A stretch of DNA of 64,000 nucleotides, taken from contig NZ_QRDV01000007.1 in assembly GCF_003386165.1 (NCBI RefSeq), positions 54,362 through 118,361 on the forward strand, written 5' to 3'. Each line of letters opens with the position of its first letter. Positions within the stretch are counted from its first letter, which is position 1. The stretch is from Winogradskyella eximia. Lineage in GTDB: Bacteria; Bacteroidota; Bacteroidia; Flavobacteriales; Flavobacteriaceae. Under the pieces are notes generated by a model. It made no database searches. It was given only the letters and a program-made list of their open reading frames with translations, and was not told where the DNA came from. The translations under genes and the position numbers were made by a program. Shown here in pieces: positions 55,338 through 63,317 of the stretch.

Positions 55338-56114
55338 CTAAACCTTAGAAAGCTCTACATTTCTAGAATCCAATATTTTAACTAAAATTTTCTCATCTAA
55401 TTTAAAATTATCTGAATACCATTTAATCAATTCTTTTTTTCCATTAATAGATCTGGTTTTTCCTGACCATGTAAAAGTTCCTTGCAATATCATTTCATCT
55501 TTAATAATAATATTCATTAAAACTCCTGTATCATTAGGTAATAAATGTTCACTTCTTTTCTTAAAACCTATTTTACCTTTATTATAATACTCTTTACTAA
55601 GAGTCATTTCAAATTCTTTTCCATCTTCAGAAATATACTTGCTGCTACCTTGTTTAACTTTATTGGTTTTAGTTGCTATATTATTTAATAAATCGCCATT
55701 GTCAAAATCTTTAATTAAACTATGCTCTATACCAGAAACAGAACTCACTTTTAAACCTTTATACTCACCTAAATTCAATTCTGGAAGTATATATATTTCT
55801 ACTTCTTTATCTTTATTTAATAAATCAAGAATACGTTTATAAACTTTTTTATTGGTACTAGCTTCTACCTTTCCGTATTTATCCTTTTCACTGGCTTTAC
55901 CATATTTATAACCATTCATTCGTTTAGAAAGTGTATTGCTCGTAACTCCTATATAAAACACTTTGTCACCTTCAACAAATGCATAATTTAAGTCTTCTTG
56001 ATTTTTAGCACCATCATCTAAAGAATAATCAATACGTTTTTTTTCATTAGTTGTTTTAAACCATTTACCAACATTAACAAAGCCGTATCCTTCTAATTTA
56101 TCCTTTGGTGTCAT
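55338..56114 (-). CDS. GIY-YIG nuclease domain protein
   Basis: The 258-residue protein carries a GIY-YIG-type core: VEGDKVFYIGVTSNTLSKRMNGY (about 48-70; the first motif diverges to KVF, the YIG is kept) and the expected downstream Glu in VSGIEHSLIKDF (about 130). The C-terminal 90 residues (ITWSGKTRS-like, WYSDNFKLDEKILVKIL) are not recognised. It begins on the base before the hsdS stop region and is the first cargo gene after hsdS. Confidence 0.75.
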   Translation of the reverse strand: MTPKDKLEGYGFVNVGKWFKTTNEKKRIDYSLDDGAKNQEDLNYAFVEGDKVFYIGVTSNTLSKRMNGYKYGKASEKDKYGKVEASTNKKVYKRILDLLNKDKEVEIYILPELNLGEYKGLKVSSVSGIEHSLIKDFDNGDLLNNIATKTNKVKQGSSKYISEDGKEFEMTLSKEYYNKGKIGFKKRSEHLLPNDTGVLMNIIIKDEMILQGTFTWSGKTRSINGKKELIKWYSDNFKLDEKILVKILDSRNVELSKV

Positions 56115-57257
56115 TTAATCTTTATTATATTTCTCACTCTCTTCCGCAACCATACCCAAACCTTCATCAACCTCCAAACTATCCACATCTATCATCCCAC
56201 TCATTAAACGTGGTAACAAAATATCGCGCGCTTCTTTTAAGTGTTGGTTTTGGTTTTGAAGATTCTGTATTGTTTTAAATATTGGACTAACGCCATTCTC
56301 AAAATCATTTATTAAAACTTTATCTGGTATTGTAATTATTTGAGAGTGAACAACCTTTCTATCTAATGATGGCACAGCAGAGCCTCCGCCAAAACGTGCT
56401 AAATCAAGAGAACGAAGGAAATGAAGTACATAAATAGGGCCGCAATTAAAATACTTTTTTACCCAAAGCGCTGTATTCAAAGGCCAAAAGTCTTCCGAAG
56501 TGAATTGAACCTGGCCTAAAGTTCCACTTCGACCTGTTATTATGCCTGGTCCTTTGACTTTAAATTCATTATGATAATCTGTTATTCCGGTAGAAGCAAA
56601 TATTGGAACATTACCCTCTACTCTTAACCGAGAAGGTAGATCAAATCCTCTTTGCAAAATTACTAATTTGTCAAACCTCTTCTTCTCCCAACCAACAGGC
56701 AAACCACTCTCCTCATCAATATCCACATCCTCATAACCAGGAAATTTAAAACGTACAAACCATTCTTCATAGGTTTGTTGTGCTTGTTCTTCTAATAATT
56801 TTATGCGTTTTAGGTTGTTTTCTATTAAATCATCATAAGCCGATAAAATGGATGCTATTTTGCGTTGGGTTTCTTTAGATTTTGGAATTGTTACAGAAAC
56901 TTCTTTTAATACCTTAGTAGTAAGACTTGGAATTGCTGCACCTACATCCAGTAATGACAAATCATATGTTTTCAAAAGGTAATAAAGAAACTTCGGAAAC
57001 ACTTTTTCCTTATTGACTTTACTCCAAAACATTGTATCAACGGTAGAAAAAGGAATATTTAAATAGAATAAATTGGTTAGAGTTCCTTTTCGAGGAATTA
57101 AAATAGATTCATCATCATACAAAAACGCATCAACATATCTCATAATTCCACCCGATCCATATAGAGGGTATATTCCATCTTTAAGTTTCTTATGATCTTT
57201 TCCATATTTGATTTCAAGTAATTCTTTCAACTTGAACTTTTCCCAACCTTCCATCAT
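56115..57257 (-). CDS. hsdS: Type I restriction enzyme specificity subunit
   Basis: The 380-residue HsdS has two target-recognition domains. The first (about 1-135) ends IPSLTTKVLKEVSVTIPKSKETQRKI; the second (about 195-340) includes PSLDRKVVHSQIITIP. Each is followed by a conserved helix (ASILSAYDDLIENNLKRIKLLEEQAQQTYEEW and FKTIQNLQNQNQHLKEARDILLPRL). It sets the DNA sequence that is methylated and restricted. It overlaps hsdM by 4 bp. Parts of its 3' end are repeated twice downstream. Confidence 0.93.
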   Translation of the reverse strand: MMEGWEKFKLKELLEIKYGKDHKKLKDGIYPLYGSGGIMRYVDAFLYDDESILIPRKGTLTNLFYLNIPFSTVDTMFWSKVNKEKVFPKFLYYLLKTYDLSLLDVGAAIPSLTTKVLKEVSVTIPKSKETQRKIASILSAYDDLIENNLKRIKLLEEQAQQTYEEWFVRFKFPGYEDVDIDEESGLPVGWEKKRFDKLVILQRGFDLPSRLRVEGNVPIFASTGITDYHNEFKVKGPGIITGRSGTLGQVQFTSEDFWPLNTALWVKKYFNCGPIYVLHFLRSLDLARFGGGSAVPSLDRKVVHSQIITIPDKVLINDFENGVSPIFKTIQNLQNQNQHLKEARDILLPRLMSGMIDVDSLEVDEGLGMVAEESEKYNKD

Positions 57258-58852
57258 AATTTCACAGATTGTATTTGCTCCATTAAACTATTGGCTTCGG
57301 TATTGAGTTGTGCTAATTCCGTATGTATTTCTGTCATACGTGTTTTGTAGTCAAAATCCATATCAATATCCATCTTCACACCAACGTAACGTCCTGGTGT
57401 TAGGCTGTAGTCTTGTTCTGCTATTTCTTCAATAGAGGCTATTTTACATAAGCCTTCTACGTCTTGGTATTTTCCTTTTGGGAAGTGTTGGTTTAGCCAG
57501 TTGTTTTTAGCGAGAGACCCTTCGACTGCGCTCAGGGTGACATCGTTACTCCTGAATGAGTTCATGATTGCAGTTAAACCTTCTAAGTGTTCGTCGCTAA
57601 AATCGTTAATGGTGGTGCTTACTTTGTTAAAGGTGTTACGTGCATCTATCATGAGCACTTTGTCTTTGTTGGCTTTGGTTTTTCCTTTGTTAAAAAACCA
57701 AACATGACATGGCAAACTACGTGTGTAAAAAAAGTTGTTGCTTATGGCTACAATACATTCTACATCGCCTGTTTCTATTAGTTTTTGGCGTATTAGTTTT
57801 TCGGCATTTCCAGCATCGGTTGCAGAACTTGCCATAACAAAACCTGCGCGACCTGTTGCGTTTAAATACGAATGGAAATATTGCATCCATAGATAGTTAC
57901 CATTGCTTATGGTGCCTTTCCCTGTTAAAGGCGCACCAAATGGTAAACGATCATCGTCTGCTAGAAACTTATTTTTGGCGTCAATTTTATCGACGTTAAA
58001 TGGTGGATTCGCCATTACAAAATCGCACTTTCCTGTTAAGTGGTGTGGATTGGTGTAAAAACTATTGGCTTCTATAATTTTACCTTCTATACCATGAATT
58101 GCAAGGTTCATTTTTGCTAAACGTGTGTTGTTGCTTTTTAGCTCTGTACCATAAACGGTTATGGCTTCGTTAACATTTTTATGTTCGTGGCCTTCTATAA
58201 AATGAGCAGTTTGTACAAACATACCACCAGAACCACAAGCAGGATCGTGCACAATACCATGATTGGGTTGTATAAAGTTTACAATTAGGTTTACTAAAGA
58301 TGGTGGTGTAAAGAACTCTCCACCTTCTTGTGCTCCTGCACCTTGCATAGAGAATTTCATTAAGAAAAACTCGTAAATACGTCCAAACACATCGCCTTTG
58401 GCGTGTTTTACGGCGTCTTTATTAAAGACACGTACCAAATCGCGCAATAGCTTATCATCAAACTCTTGATAGCTTTTTGGTAGAATACCTTCTAGATCTG
58501 GATATTCGGCTTCAATAAGCTTCATGGCATTATTAATGGCTTCGGCTATGTTTTCGCCTTCGGGTAAATCTGCTAGATAATCGTACTTTGCTTTTTCGGG
58601 TAAGTACATAGCGCCTTCGCCTGCATAATCTCCTTTATTGGCTTCTCGTTTTTTTCCTGTTCGTGGGTTTATTTTTAGCTTTTTATCTACGTCTATTTTT
58701 GCATCTTCGAAACGGTTTTGTGCAAAACGTAGTAATACTAAACCTAATAAGGGGTCTTTGTATTCACCAGCTGTTAATTTAGAGTTTGCTCTTAGGTCAT
58801 CTGCTGCATCCCAAAGTTCAGTTTCTAATTGCTTTATATTTTGTTGGGTCAT
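57254..58852 (-). CDS. hsdM: Type I restriction enzyme methyltransferase subunit
   Basis: The 532-residue HsdM has the N-terminal helical domain (WDAADDLRANSKLTAGEYKDPLLGLVLLRF), the SAM-binding motif HDPACGSGGMFVQ and the catalytic NPPF in FVMANPPFNVDK. It methylates adenine at the HsdS target. Near residues 438-447 it carries VTLSAVEGSLA, which is the translation of a dispersed repeat and seems to be an insertion relative to the normal family. It is the first gene of the restriction operon and has its own promoter. Confidence 0.95.
   Translation of the reverse strand: MTQQNIKQLETELWDAADDLRANSKLTAGEYKDPLLGLVLLRFAQNRFEDAKIDVDKKLKINPRTGKKREANKGDYAGEGAMYLPEKAKYDYLADLPEGENIAEAINNAMKLIEAEYPDLEGILPKSYQEFDDKLLRDLVRVFNKDAVKHAKGDVFGRIYEFFLMKFSMQGAGAQEGGEFFTPPSLVNLIVNFIQPNHGIVHDPACGSGGMFVQTAHFIEGHEHKNVNEAITVYGTELKSNNTRLAKMNLAIHGIEGKIIEANSFYTNPHHLTGKCDFVMANPPFNVDKIDAKNKFLADDDRLPFGAPLTGKGTISNGNYLWMQYFHSYLNATGRAGFVMASSATDAGNAEKLIRQKLIETGDVECIVAISNNFFYTRSLPCHVWFFNKGKTKANKDKVLMIDARNTFNKVSTTINDFSDEHLEGLTAIMNSFRSNDVTLSAVEGSLAKNNWLNQHFPKGKYQDVEGLCKIASIEEIAEQDYSLTPGRYVGVKMDIDMDFDYKTRMTEIHTELAQLNTEANSLMEQIQSVKL
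57511..57543. repeat. Short palindromic dispersed repeat inserted in frame in hsdM
   Basis: CCCTTCGACTGCGCTCAGGG with its flanks resembles a small repeat that I recall from many flavobacterial genomes, usually between genes. Here it lies within hsdM, keeps the frame and reads VTLSAVEGS on the minus strand. No second copy is seen in this window. Confidence 0.6.
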
Positions 58853-58875
58853 TATTGATTTTTAAACAAATAAAT

Positions 58876-58891
58876 CGGCTCCAAAGAGCCG
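58876..58891. promoter_or_regulatory. Perfect 6-bp inverted repeat in the hsdM leader
   Basis: CGGCTC-CAAA-GAGCCG lies between the predicted promoter and the hsdM ATG. It could be an operator or an RNA hairpin in the leader; there is no T-run, so it is not a terminator. Confidence 0.4.
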
Positions 58892-58918
58892 TTAGTTATC
58901 ATTAAGTTAAAGTGACTT

Positions 58919-58948
58919 TAAATATACAAAAAGCCTTTAACTGTCCAA
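58919..58948 (-). promoter_or_regulatory. Candidate promoter of the restriction operon
   Basis: On the minus strand TTG, 19 nt, then TATATTTA. The hsdM start is about 66 bp downstream. Confidence 0.55.
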
Positions 58949-58973
58949 GGTAATCTTGATAAGGTATTTGTGT

Positions 58974-59393
58974 TTAATCAAATATTTTATCGTACCATTC
59001 ACTTACATCTTCTCGGATTTCTTTATGGTATTTATAAATGGTTAAGGCGAGACTAAAATCGGCGCGTTTAGCTTTATAAGCGTTGACTGTGAAATATCCA
59101 TAAAAGTTTCCATCCTTATCTACTACAACTGGTGGATCTGAAGCATAAGCATTCCAAGGTGAATATGAATTGTATTCATTTCCGTAAGTGCCGTATGCAT
59201 TCCAAATTGAGTTTGAATTGTAACGACTTCCATAGGTTCCGTATGCGTTCCAAATGGAATCACTATCGTAGCTATTGCAGTTGAGACAGCCTAGATATTC
59301 CTTATGATTATCACCTCCATATAAGTGAAGTGTTTGGGCATAAGTTGTTATTGGTATTACCAATACTAGAAGCATAAGGTATATTTTATTCAT
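58974..59393 (-). CDS. Secreted repeat protein with SIWNAYGTYG repeats
   Basis: The 139-residue protein has a signal peptide (residues 1-19, ending TYAQ), then LYGGDNHKEYLGCLNCNSYD with a CLNC motif. Three tandem copies of a 14-residue repeat follow (S-x-S-I/P-W-N-A-Y-G-T-Y-G, about 47-88). The repeats are also visible in the DNA. The C-terminus ends GNFYGYFTVNAYKAKR and a helical tail. I recall similar conserved hypothetical proteins, but no function is known. It is likely periplasmic. Confidence 0.7.
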   Translation of the reverse strand: MNKIYLMLLVLVIPITTYAQTLHLYGGDNHKEYLGCLNCNSYDSDSIWNAYGTYGSRYNSNSIWNAYGTYGNEYNSYSPWNAYASDPPVVVDKDGNFYGYFTVNAYKAKRADFSLALTIYKYHKEIREDVSEWYDKIFD

Positions 59394-59425
59394 TCTCCTC
59401 TATGTTTTTAATAATAAACATCATT

Positions 59426-59623
59426 TTACTTAATATCTATATTCTTGTTCCAATCTGTAACAGGTTTCATACAATGAATCCAAATCATCGCAATTATTGG
59501 TGATACAAACCCGAAAAAACCCCAACCACCTGTACTTCTATTTAATTCTTTTGCTTTGTTTGCACATACTATTATACCTACAACTCTTAATCCCAACTGA
59601 ATAATAACAACTGCTCCTTCCAT
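59426..59623 (-). CDS. Small two-helix membrane protein
   Basis: The 65-residue protein has two hydrophobic segments (about 3-21 and 34-50) and a short polar tail. It lies between the secreted repeat protein and the J-domain protein with small gaps (32 and 4 bp) and is probably co-transcribed. No family recognised. Confidence 0.5.
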   Translation of the reverse strand: MEGAVVIIQLGLRVVGIIVCANKAKELNRSTGGWGFFGFVSPIIAMIWIHCMKPVTDWNKNIDIK

Positions 59624-59627
59624 TTTA

Positions 59628-60074
59628 TTACATTTTAATTTCTAGTTCTTCTTTTGCTCTTTCCTTTAATTCGGAAAGCTTTTGAAAATTTCGTTTGTGT
59701 TTGGTTATGTCTTGAAAAATCGTTTCTGCTAATTCCTGTTTTTCAGAATTAATGAACCTATCTGGATGACAACGCTTACTTAGTTGTTTATAGAGCTCTT
59801 TTGATCCATTAATACTATTCATTACATTCTCCATATCAACTTGAGAAGATTTTGCTGATTTTAGTTTATATTTTGAAATATCCGAAAAGTCTAAATCTGT
59901 TTTCTTCTTGGTTATTTTATATATTAAGAATCCGATAATTAAAAACTCTATTATCGCTACATACAGCCAGATATTAACAGAAAATTCTTCATTTATTTTT
60001 GCGACCTCAACCACTTTTGATATTGAATCAACTGATATACTATCCTTTTTAATTTGAACGTTATTCATTATCAT
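59628..60074 (-). CDS. Membrane-anchored J-domain-like protein
   Basis: I start the gene at the ATG at 60074 (another at 60068), 5 bp after the preceding stop; the longer frame to 60125 would overlap that gene. The resulting 148 residues have one helix (about 34-54), then a C-terminal helical region with the HPD tripeptide of J domains in YKQLSKRCHPDRFINS. The rest of the J domain is short and the domain sits at the C-terminus, facing the cytoplasm. It could recruit DnaK to a membrane site. Confidence 0.65.
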   Translation of the reverse strand: MIMNNVQIKKDSISVDSISKVVEVAKINEEFSVNIWLYVAIIEFLIIGFLIYKITKKKTDLDFSDISKYKLKSAKSSQVDMENVMNSINGSKELYKQLSKRCHPDRFINSEKQELAETIFQDITKHKRNFQKLSELKERAKEELEIKM

Positions 60075-60079
60075 AATAT

Positions 60080-60475
60080 CTATTTTAAAAATCCACCAAT
60101 ATTTGCAAATTCTTTTAATGGCCATTTAGCTCCATTAAAACCTCCATTGGAATGCACTTCTAAAGTATCCCAACCTAATGTTATTAATTTTCTAGTTAGT
60201 TCCTCATTATCTAAAATAACGCGACCAATTTCTATTAATTCACTTTTTTCTAATGGCCTCCCTGTTAAAGCCCTTATCCTAAATCCACTCGCCATCCATT
60301 TTGAAAATGCATGTTTATACAAACTATCTCCTTTAGTTATTTTTGCTTCTAATAACGTAGGTGATTCTCCCTGTATAAAAGCATACTTAGCTGCTCTATT
60401 AAAATCCTTAATTAAACGATAACGTTCAGTTACTTCACCAAACCAGTCTTTAATTTCAATTATTTTATACCACAT
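60080..60475 (-). CDS. Conserved hypothetical protein
   Basis: The 131-residue soluble protein has no recognisable motif. Features include WFGEVTERYRLIKDFNRAAKYAF, a middle helix and the C-terminal GWDTLEVHSNGGFNGAKWPLKEF. It is the first gene of a four-gene group of small unknown genes on the minus strand (60475 to 58974). Confidence 0.55.
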   Translation of the reverse strand: MWYKIIEIKDWFGEVTERYRLIKDFNRAAKYAFIQGESPTLLEAKITKGDSLYKHAFSKWMASGFRIRALTGRPLEKSELIEIGRVILDNEELTRKLITLGWDTLEVHSNGGFNGAKWPLKEFANIGGFLK

Positions 60476-60528
60476 TTATTTTCTGTTTAAAATCTATATC
60501 CTCAAACATAAACCCATTAAAAAACAAA

Positions 60529-60550
60529 ACCTTACGGAAATCCGTAAGGT
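60529..60550 (-). terminator. Terminator-like hairpin
   Basis: A 10-bp perfect stem ACCTTACGGA / TCCGTAAGGT is followed on the minus strand by a T-rich run. It may back up the hairpin at 60684-60713. Confidence 0.65.
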
Positions 60551-60683
60551 CTTATTTTTATATTTAGATAATAATAAACAATGATGACAAAAAGTTTAAT
60601 TATATCTGTTATTTATTCGTTTATTATAATTTCCATTTACTCTACTAATGTTATCGCAATTGACTTAAGAACTTATCCAATAA

Positions 60684-60713
60684 AAAAGTGCACATCATAC
60701 AATGTGCACTTTT
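60684..60713 (-). terminator. Intrinsic terminator after the two-component system
   Basis: A 12-bp perfect stem AAAAGTGCACAT / ATGTGCACTTTT with a 6-nt loop lies 98 bp after the response regulator stop, with T-rich sequence following on the minus strand. Confidence 0.7.
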
Positions 60714-60810
60714 CATTCCCCTCAAAATTACTTTAATAGCAAAATAATAGTGAATCGCAAACTTATAAAAGCTTGAACTATTCTTATTACGGTTTTCCTT
60801 ACTGAGCAAT

Positions 60811-61476
60811 TTAAATAAGCCCTAGATCTTTTACAATTGCTACTAAGTGTATGGCATTGTTGGCTTTGAATTGTATGCGTAGTTTATTTAAGTGCTTTTC
60901 TACAGAGCTTAAACTGCTTGGTGCTATGGCATTGCTTTTAAGAAAATTACTTATTTCATCTTGTGATAAGCCATTGGATAGCTGTTGTAGTAATTCTATG
61001 TCGTAGTCGTTAATTTCTAAATTTGAATTAGAACTTAATGCATGCTCAACTTGTTGTGATATATAAATACCACCTCCATAAACCGTGTTAATTGCTGCAT
61101 CTATTTCCTTTAGCCCATTTCTTCCTTTACATACATAAGCATCAGCCTTGTGCGTTTGAATTAATGTTCTCACTTTTTGCAACCGATCTTCCACGGAATA
61201 CACAATAACTTTTAGGTCTGGATATTCTTGTTTTAATTGTTTTACCAAATCTTCACCTGAAGCGTACCTTTGAGCTCTATGGTCTGATTTAAAAGATAAA
61301 TCTGTTATTAACAAATGAAAGGGCTCTGCATTTTGATATGCACTTTTAATTTTTAGATAAGCATCATCACAGTATTGTACTTGTGTTACATTTGTAATGC
61401 CAAGGCCATCTAAAACCGTGCGCACTCCTTGATTGATACTTCCTAAATCATCGGATATTAAAACTTTTGAAAACAT
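60811..61476 (-). CDS. LuxR/NarL-type response regulator
   Basis: The 221-residue protein has a receiver domain (acidic pair in LISDDLGS, phospho-acceptor Asp in LLITDLSFKSD near residue 60, Lys region in IVYSVEDRLQKV). It also has a C-terminal LuxR-type HTH (IELLQQLSNGLSQDEISNFL, SSLSSVEKHLNKLRIQF). It is one base downstream of the sensor kinase gene and is its partner. Targets are unknown; it is encoded inside the island, so it may control island genes. Confidence 0.9.
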   Translation of the reverse strand: MFSKVLISDDLGSINQGVRTVLDGLGITNVTQVQYCDDAYLKIKSAYQNAEPFHLLITDLSFKSDHRAQRYASGEDLVKQLKQEYPDLKVIVYSVEDRLQKVRTLIQTHKADAYVCKGRNGLKEIDAAINTVYGGGIYISQQVEHALSSNSNLEINDYDIELLQQLSNGLSQDEISNFLKSNAIAPSSLSSVEKHLNKLRIQFKANNAIHLVAIVKDLGLI

Positions 61477-61477
61477 A

Positions 61478-63145
61478 TTAAACTATAACTTGTGCTTTAA
61501 AGCATTTATTAATTTCAGAATCAAAAGTAATTGATCCGTTGATAGATGCGATACGGTTTTCCGCATTTTGCAAACCATCACTTTTAATTATAGCACTTCC
61601 AACACCATTATCTTTATAATCGATGGTTATTTTTTTTTTGGTTTGACTGAAATTTAAAACAACTATGGACGCTTTGCTATGTTTACGCATATTGGTCATT
61701 AACTCTTGCAACACCCTGTAAAGAATTGTTTTTTTAATATCAGATACACCATTCCAATTGATGTTTGCACTGTTTTTGGTTATCACATTAACCTCTTTGG
61801 TTCTATAACTCCATAGTAAATCATTGATTTGCTCATTAAAGTTACCTTTTAGATCTATGGCACTATTTTCTTTTGAAATATCTCGTGTTCTGACATAAAT
61901 ATCTTCTAAATCGTCTAAAAGCTCTTCATTTACATTTTCGCTATTTTGGAGTTTAGCCATTACATGATACACATCGTTGGCCACTTCATCGTGCACTTTT
62001 TTTGAAATACGTGTTTCTGTGTTATATACTTGTTGTAGTTTTTCTTTTTTATGTCTATCATTGAGCTTAATCACTACAAATGCCGTTAACAATATAATAA
62101 ATGCTGCTATTGATTGATACATCAATCGTTTAGATTTCTCTTTTTCCTTTAAAATTTCATTTTCATCTGCGCGTTTTTTCTCCTTAAAAAATTCGTACTT
62201 ACTTGATGCAAATTGATTTTTGAATACCTGTTTCGTTAGATTGATGCTATCATTTAAAGTCTTAAACCTAATGACCTCATCATCGTTCTTCAATGTCATT
62301 TTAAACCCGAGAACATTAGCTTCATAATACTTATTACCACTATTCTTTGCTATTTCTAAGGCTTTATTGGTGACATCTAGTGCTTTAATTTTATTATTTC
62401 TATCTGTATAATATTCCGCCATATGCAAGTAGCTGGTTATTAATCCAGAATTTGACTCTACCTCTTTTCTAAACTTCAATCCTTTTTCTAGGTTGACTAA
62501 AGCCTCAGGATGATTAATTTTTGATTGTGCGTAACCTAAATTATCATATAGCCTTGCGACTTTAGTTTTAGATTCATTTTCTATACTAAAATCTAAAACA
62601 CTCAAATAATCAGCTATAGCGTCTGTATACCTTTGTTTTTTAAGGTACACATTTGCACGATTTTTTATAATAGTACTCTTACTACTAAAAGCATCTGCAA
62701 TAGCAATAGCTTTATTATAATAACTTAGAGATAAGTCATTGTTCTCTAAATCTTCATTAATAAGTCCTAAATGATTATATAATGCTGTTCGAGATTCGTT
62801 TTCTAATGCATCGTTTTTATTAGAATGGTCTAATAGTTTTAGCGCTTCAATAGCATAATTTTCACTTTCATGCAACAGTCCTTTTTTTCTAAGCGCGATA
62901 GAAATTAGGCGCAAGTCGTATATGGCTCCGATAGTATCTGATCTCTTTAATTTATCTTCTTTTGCGTTTAAAAAGAATCTAAACCCCTTTGTTAAATCTG
63001 AAATACTTTTAGGTTTTAAGATTAAACTTCGGTAGTCTGTAGTGTCTCTATTTTCTTGTCCATAGAGGTTTTGATTAGTGCTAAAACCAAGTATTAGCAT
63101 TAAAAAAAAACAAAAAAAGAGGCATGGAATTTTGGTTGAATTCAT
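61478..63145 (-). CDS. TPR-containing sensor histidine kinase
   Basis: The 555-residue protein has an N-terminal signal or membrane segment (about 8-28), a periplasmic array of tetratricopeptide repeats (about 85-290), one transmembrane helix (about 338-358), a HisKA_3-like helix with the phospho-acceptor in SKKVHDEVANDV (about 385), and a HATPase_c domain (ELMTNMRKHSKASIVVLNF, DNGVGSAI). The arrangement is typical of Bacteroidota sensors. It is the gene nearest to the right end of the island. Confidence 0.9.
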   Translation of the reverse strand: MNSTKIPCLFFCFFLMLILGFSTNQNLYGQENRDTTDYRSLILKPKSISDLTKGFRFFLNAKEDKLKRSDTIGAIYDLRLISIALRKKGLLHESENYAIEALKLLDHSNKNDALENESRTALYNHLGLINEDLENNDLSLSYYNKAIAIADAFSSKSTIIKNRANVYLKKQRYTDAIADYLSVLDFSIENESKTKVARLYDNLGYAQSKINHPEALVNLEKGLKFRKEVESNSGLITSYLHMAEYYTDRNNKIKALDVTNKALEIAKNSGNKYYEANVLGFKMTLKNDDEVIRFKTLNDSINLTKQVFKNQFASSKYEFFKEKKRADENEILKEKEKSKRLMYQSIAAFIILLTAFVVIKLNDRHKKEKLQQVYNTETRISKKVHDEVANDVYHVMAKLQNSENVNEELLDDLEDIYVRTRDISKENSAIDLKGNFNEQINDLLWSYRTKEVNVITKNSANINWNGVSDIKKTILYRVLQELMTNMRKHSKASIVVLNFSQTKKKITIDYKDNGVGSAIIKSDGLQNAENRIASINGSITFDSEINKCFKAQVIV

Positions 63146-63257
63146 TCCTCTAAAATAATAATAAATTTAATACTAACCACCAACACTTGGTGTTGTAATT
63201 GTAGGATTTGAAGACAGCATACCTTCATATTTAACACAACAGGAGTCTAGATAGTTG

Positions 63258-63317
63258 AAATCTCGTTCTCGCTACAACAGTAAAAGTCTAGTACGAAAGT
63301 GCTGGACTTTTTTTATG
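63258..63317 (+). repeat. attR: right copy of the 60-bp island repeat
   Basis: It consists of the last 17 bp of tRNA-Met, the spacer and the terminator hairpin, without the rest of the tRNA. The single difference (G at 63304) turns an A-U pair into G-U and keeps the hairpin. Confidence 0.85.

Larger units (their letters stand above)
60476..60810. other. Noncoding gap of 335 bp
   Basis: The gap separates the response regulator from the small-gene group. It holds two terminator-like hairpins and a promoter region for the group; no gene is supported. Confidence 0.6.
34662..63317. mobile_element. Genomic island of about 28.6 kb integrated at the tRNA-Met 3' end
   Basis: A 60-bp direct repeat (one mismatch) bounds the segment. 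The left copy is the 3' end of the intact tRNA-Met gene plus its terminator; the right copy is only that fragment. This is the footprint of site-specific integration at a tRNA 3' end. The interior carries restriction and other probable defence genes, a two-component system, small unknown genes and a biosynthesis-like cluster, nearly all on the minus strand. No integrase, excisionase or transfer gene is recognisable, so the element is probably fixed or mobilised in trans. Confidence 0.75.

Noticed and set aside
60581..60736. 51-codon frame with a signal-peptide-like start
   Set aside because: It runs through the terminator hairpin at 60684-60713 and lies on the strand opposite to its neighbours; its hydrophobic start is expected from AT-rich sequence.
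63181..63196. CAACAC/GTGTTG inverted repeat upstream of the sensor kinase gene
   Set aside because: Short and single; may be an operator, but there is nothing to support it.
63258..63274. Second tRNA-Met-like sequence
   Set aside because: Only the last 17 bp of the tRNA are present, without D arm or anticodon arm; it is an attachment-site fragment, not a gene.
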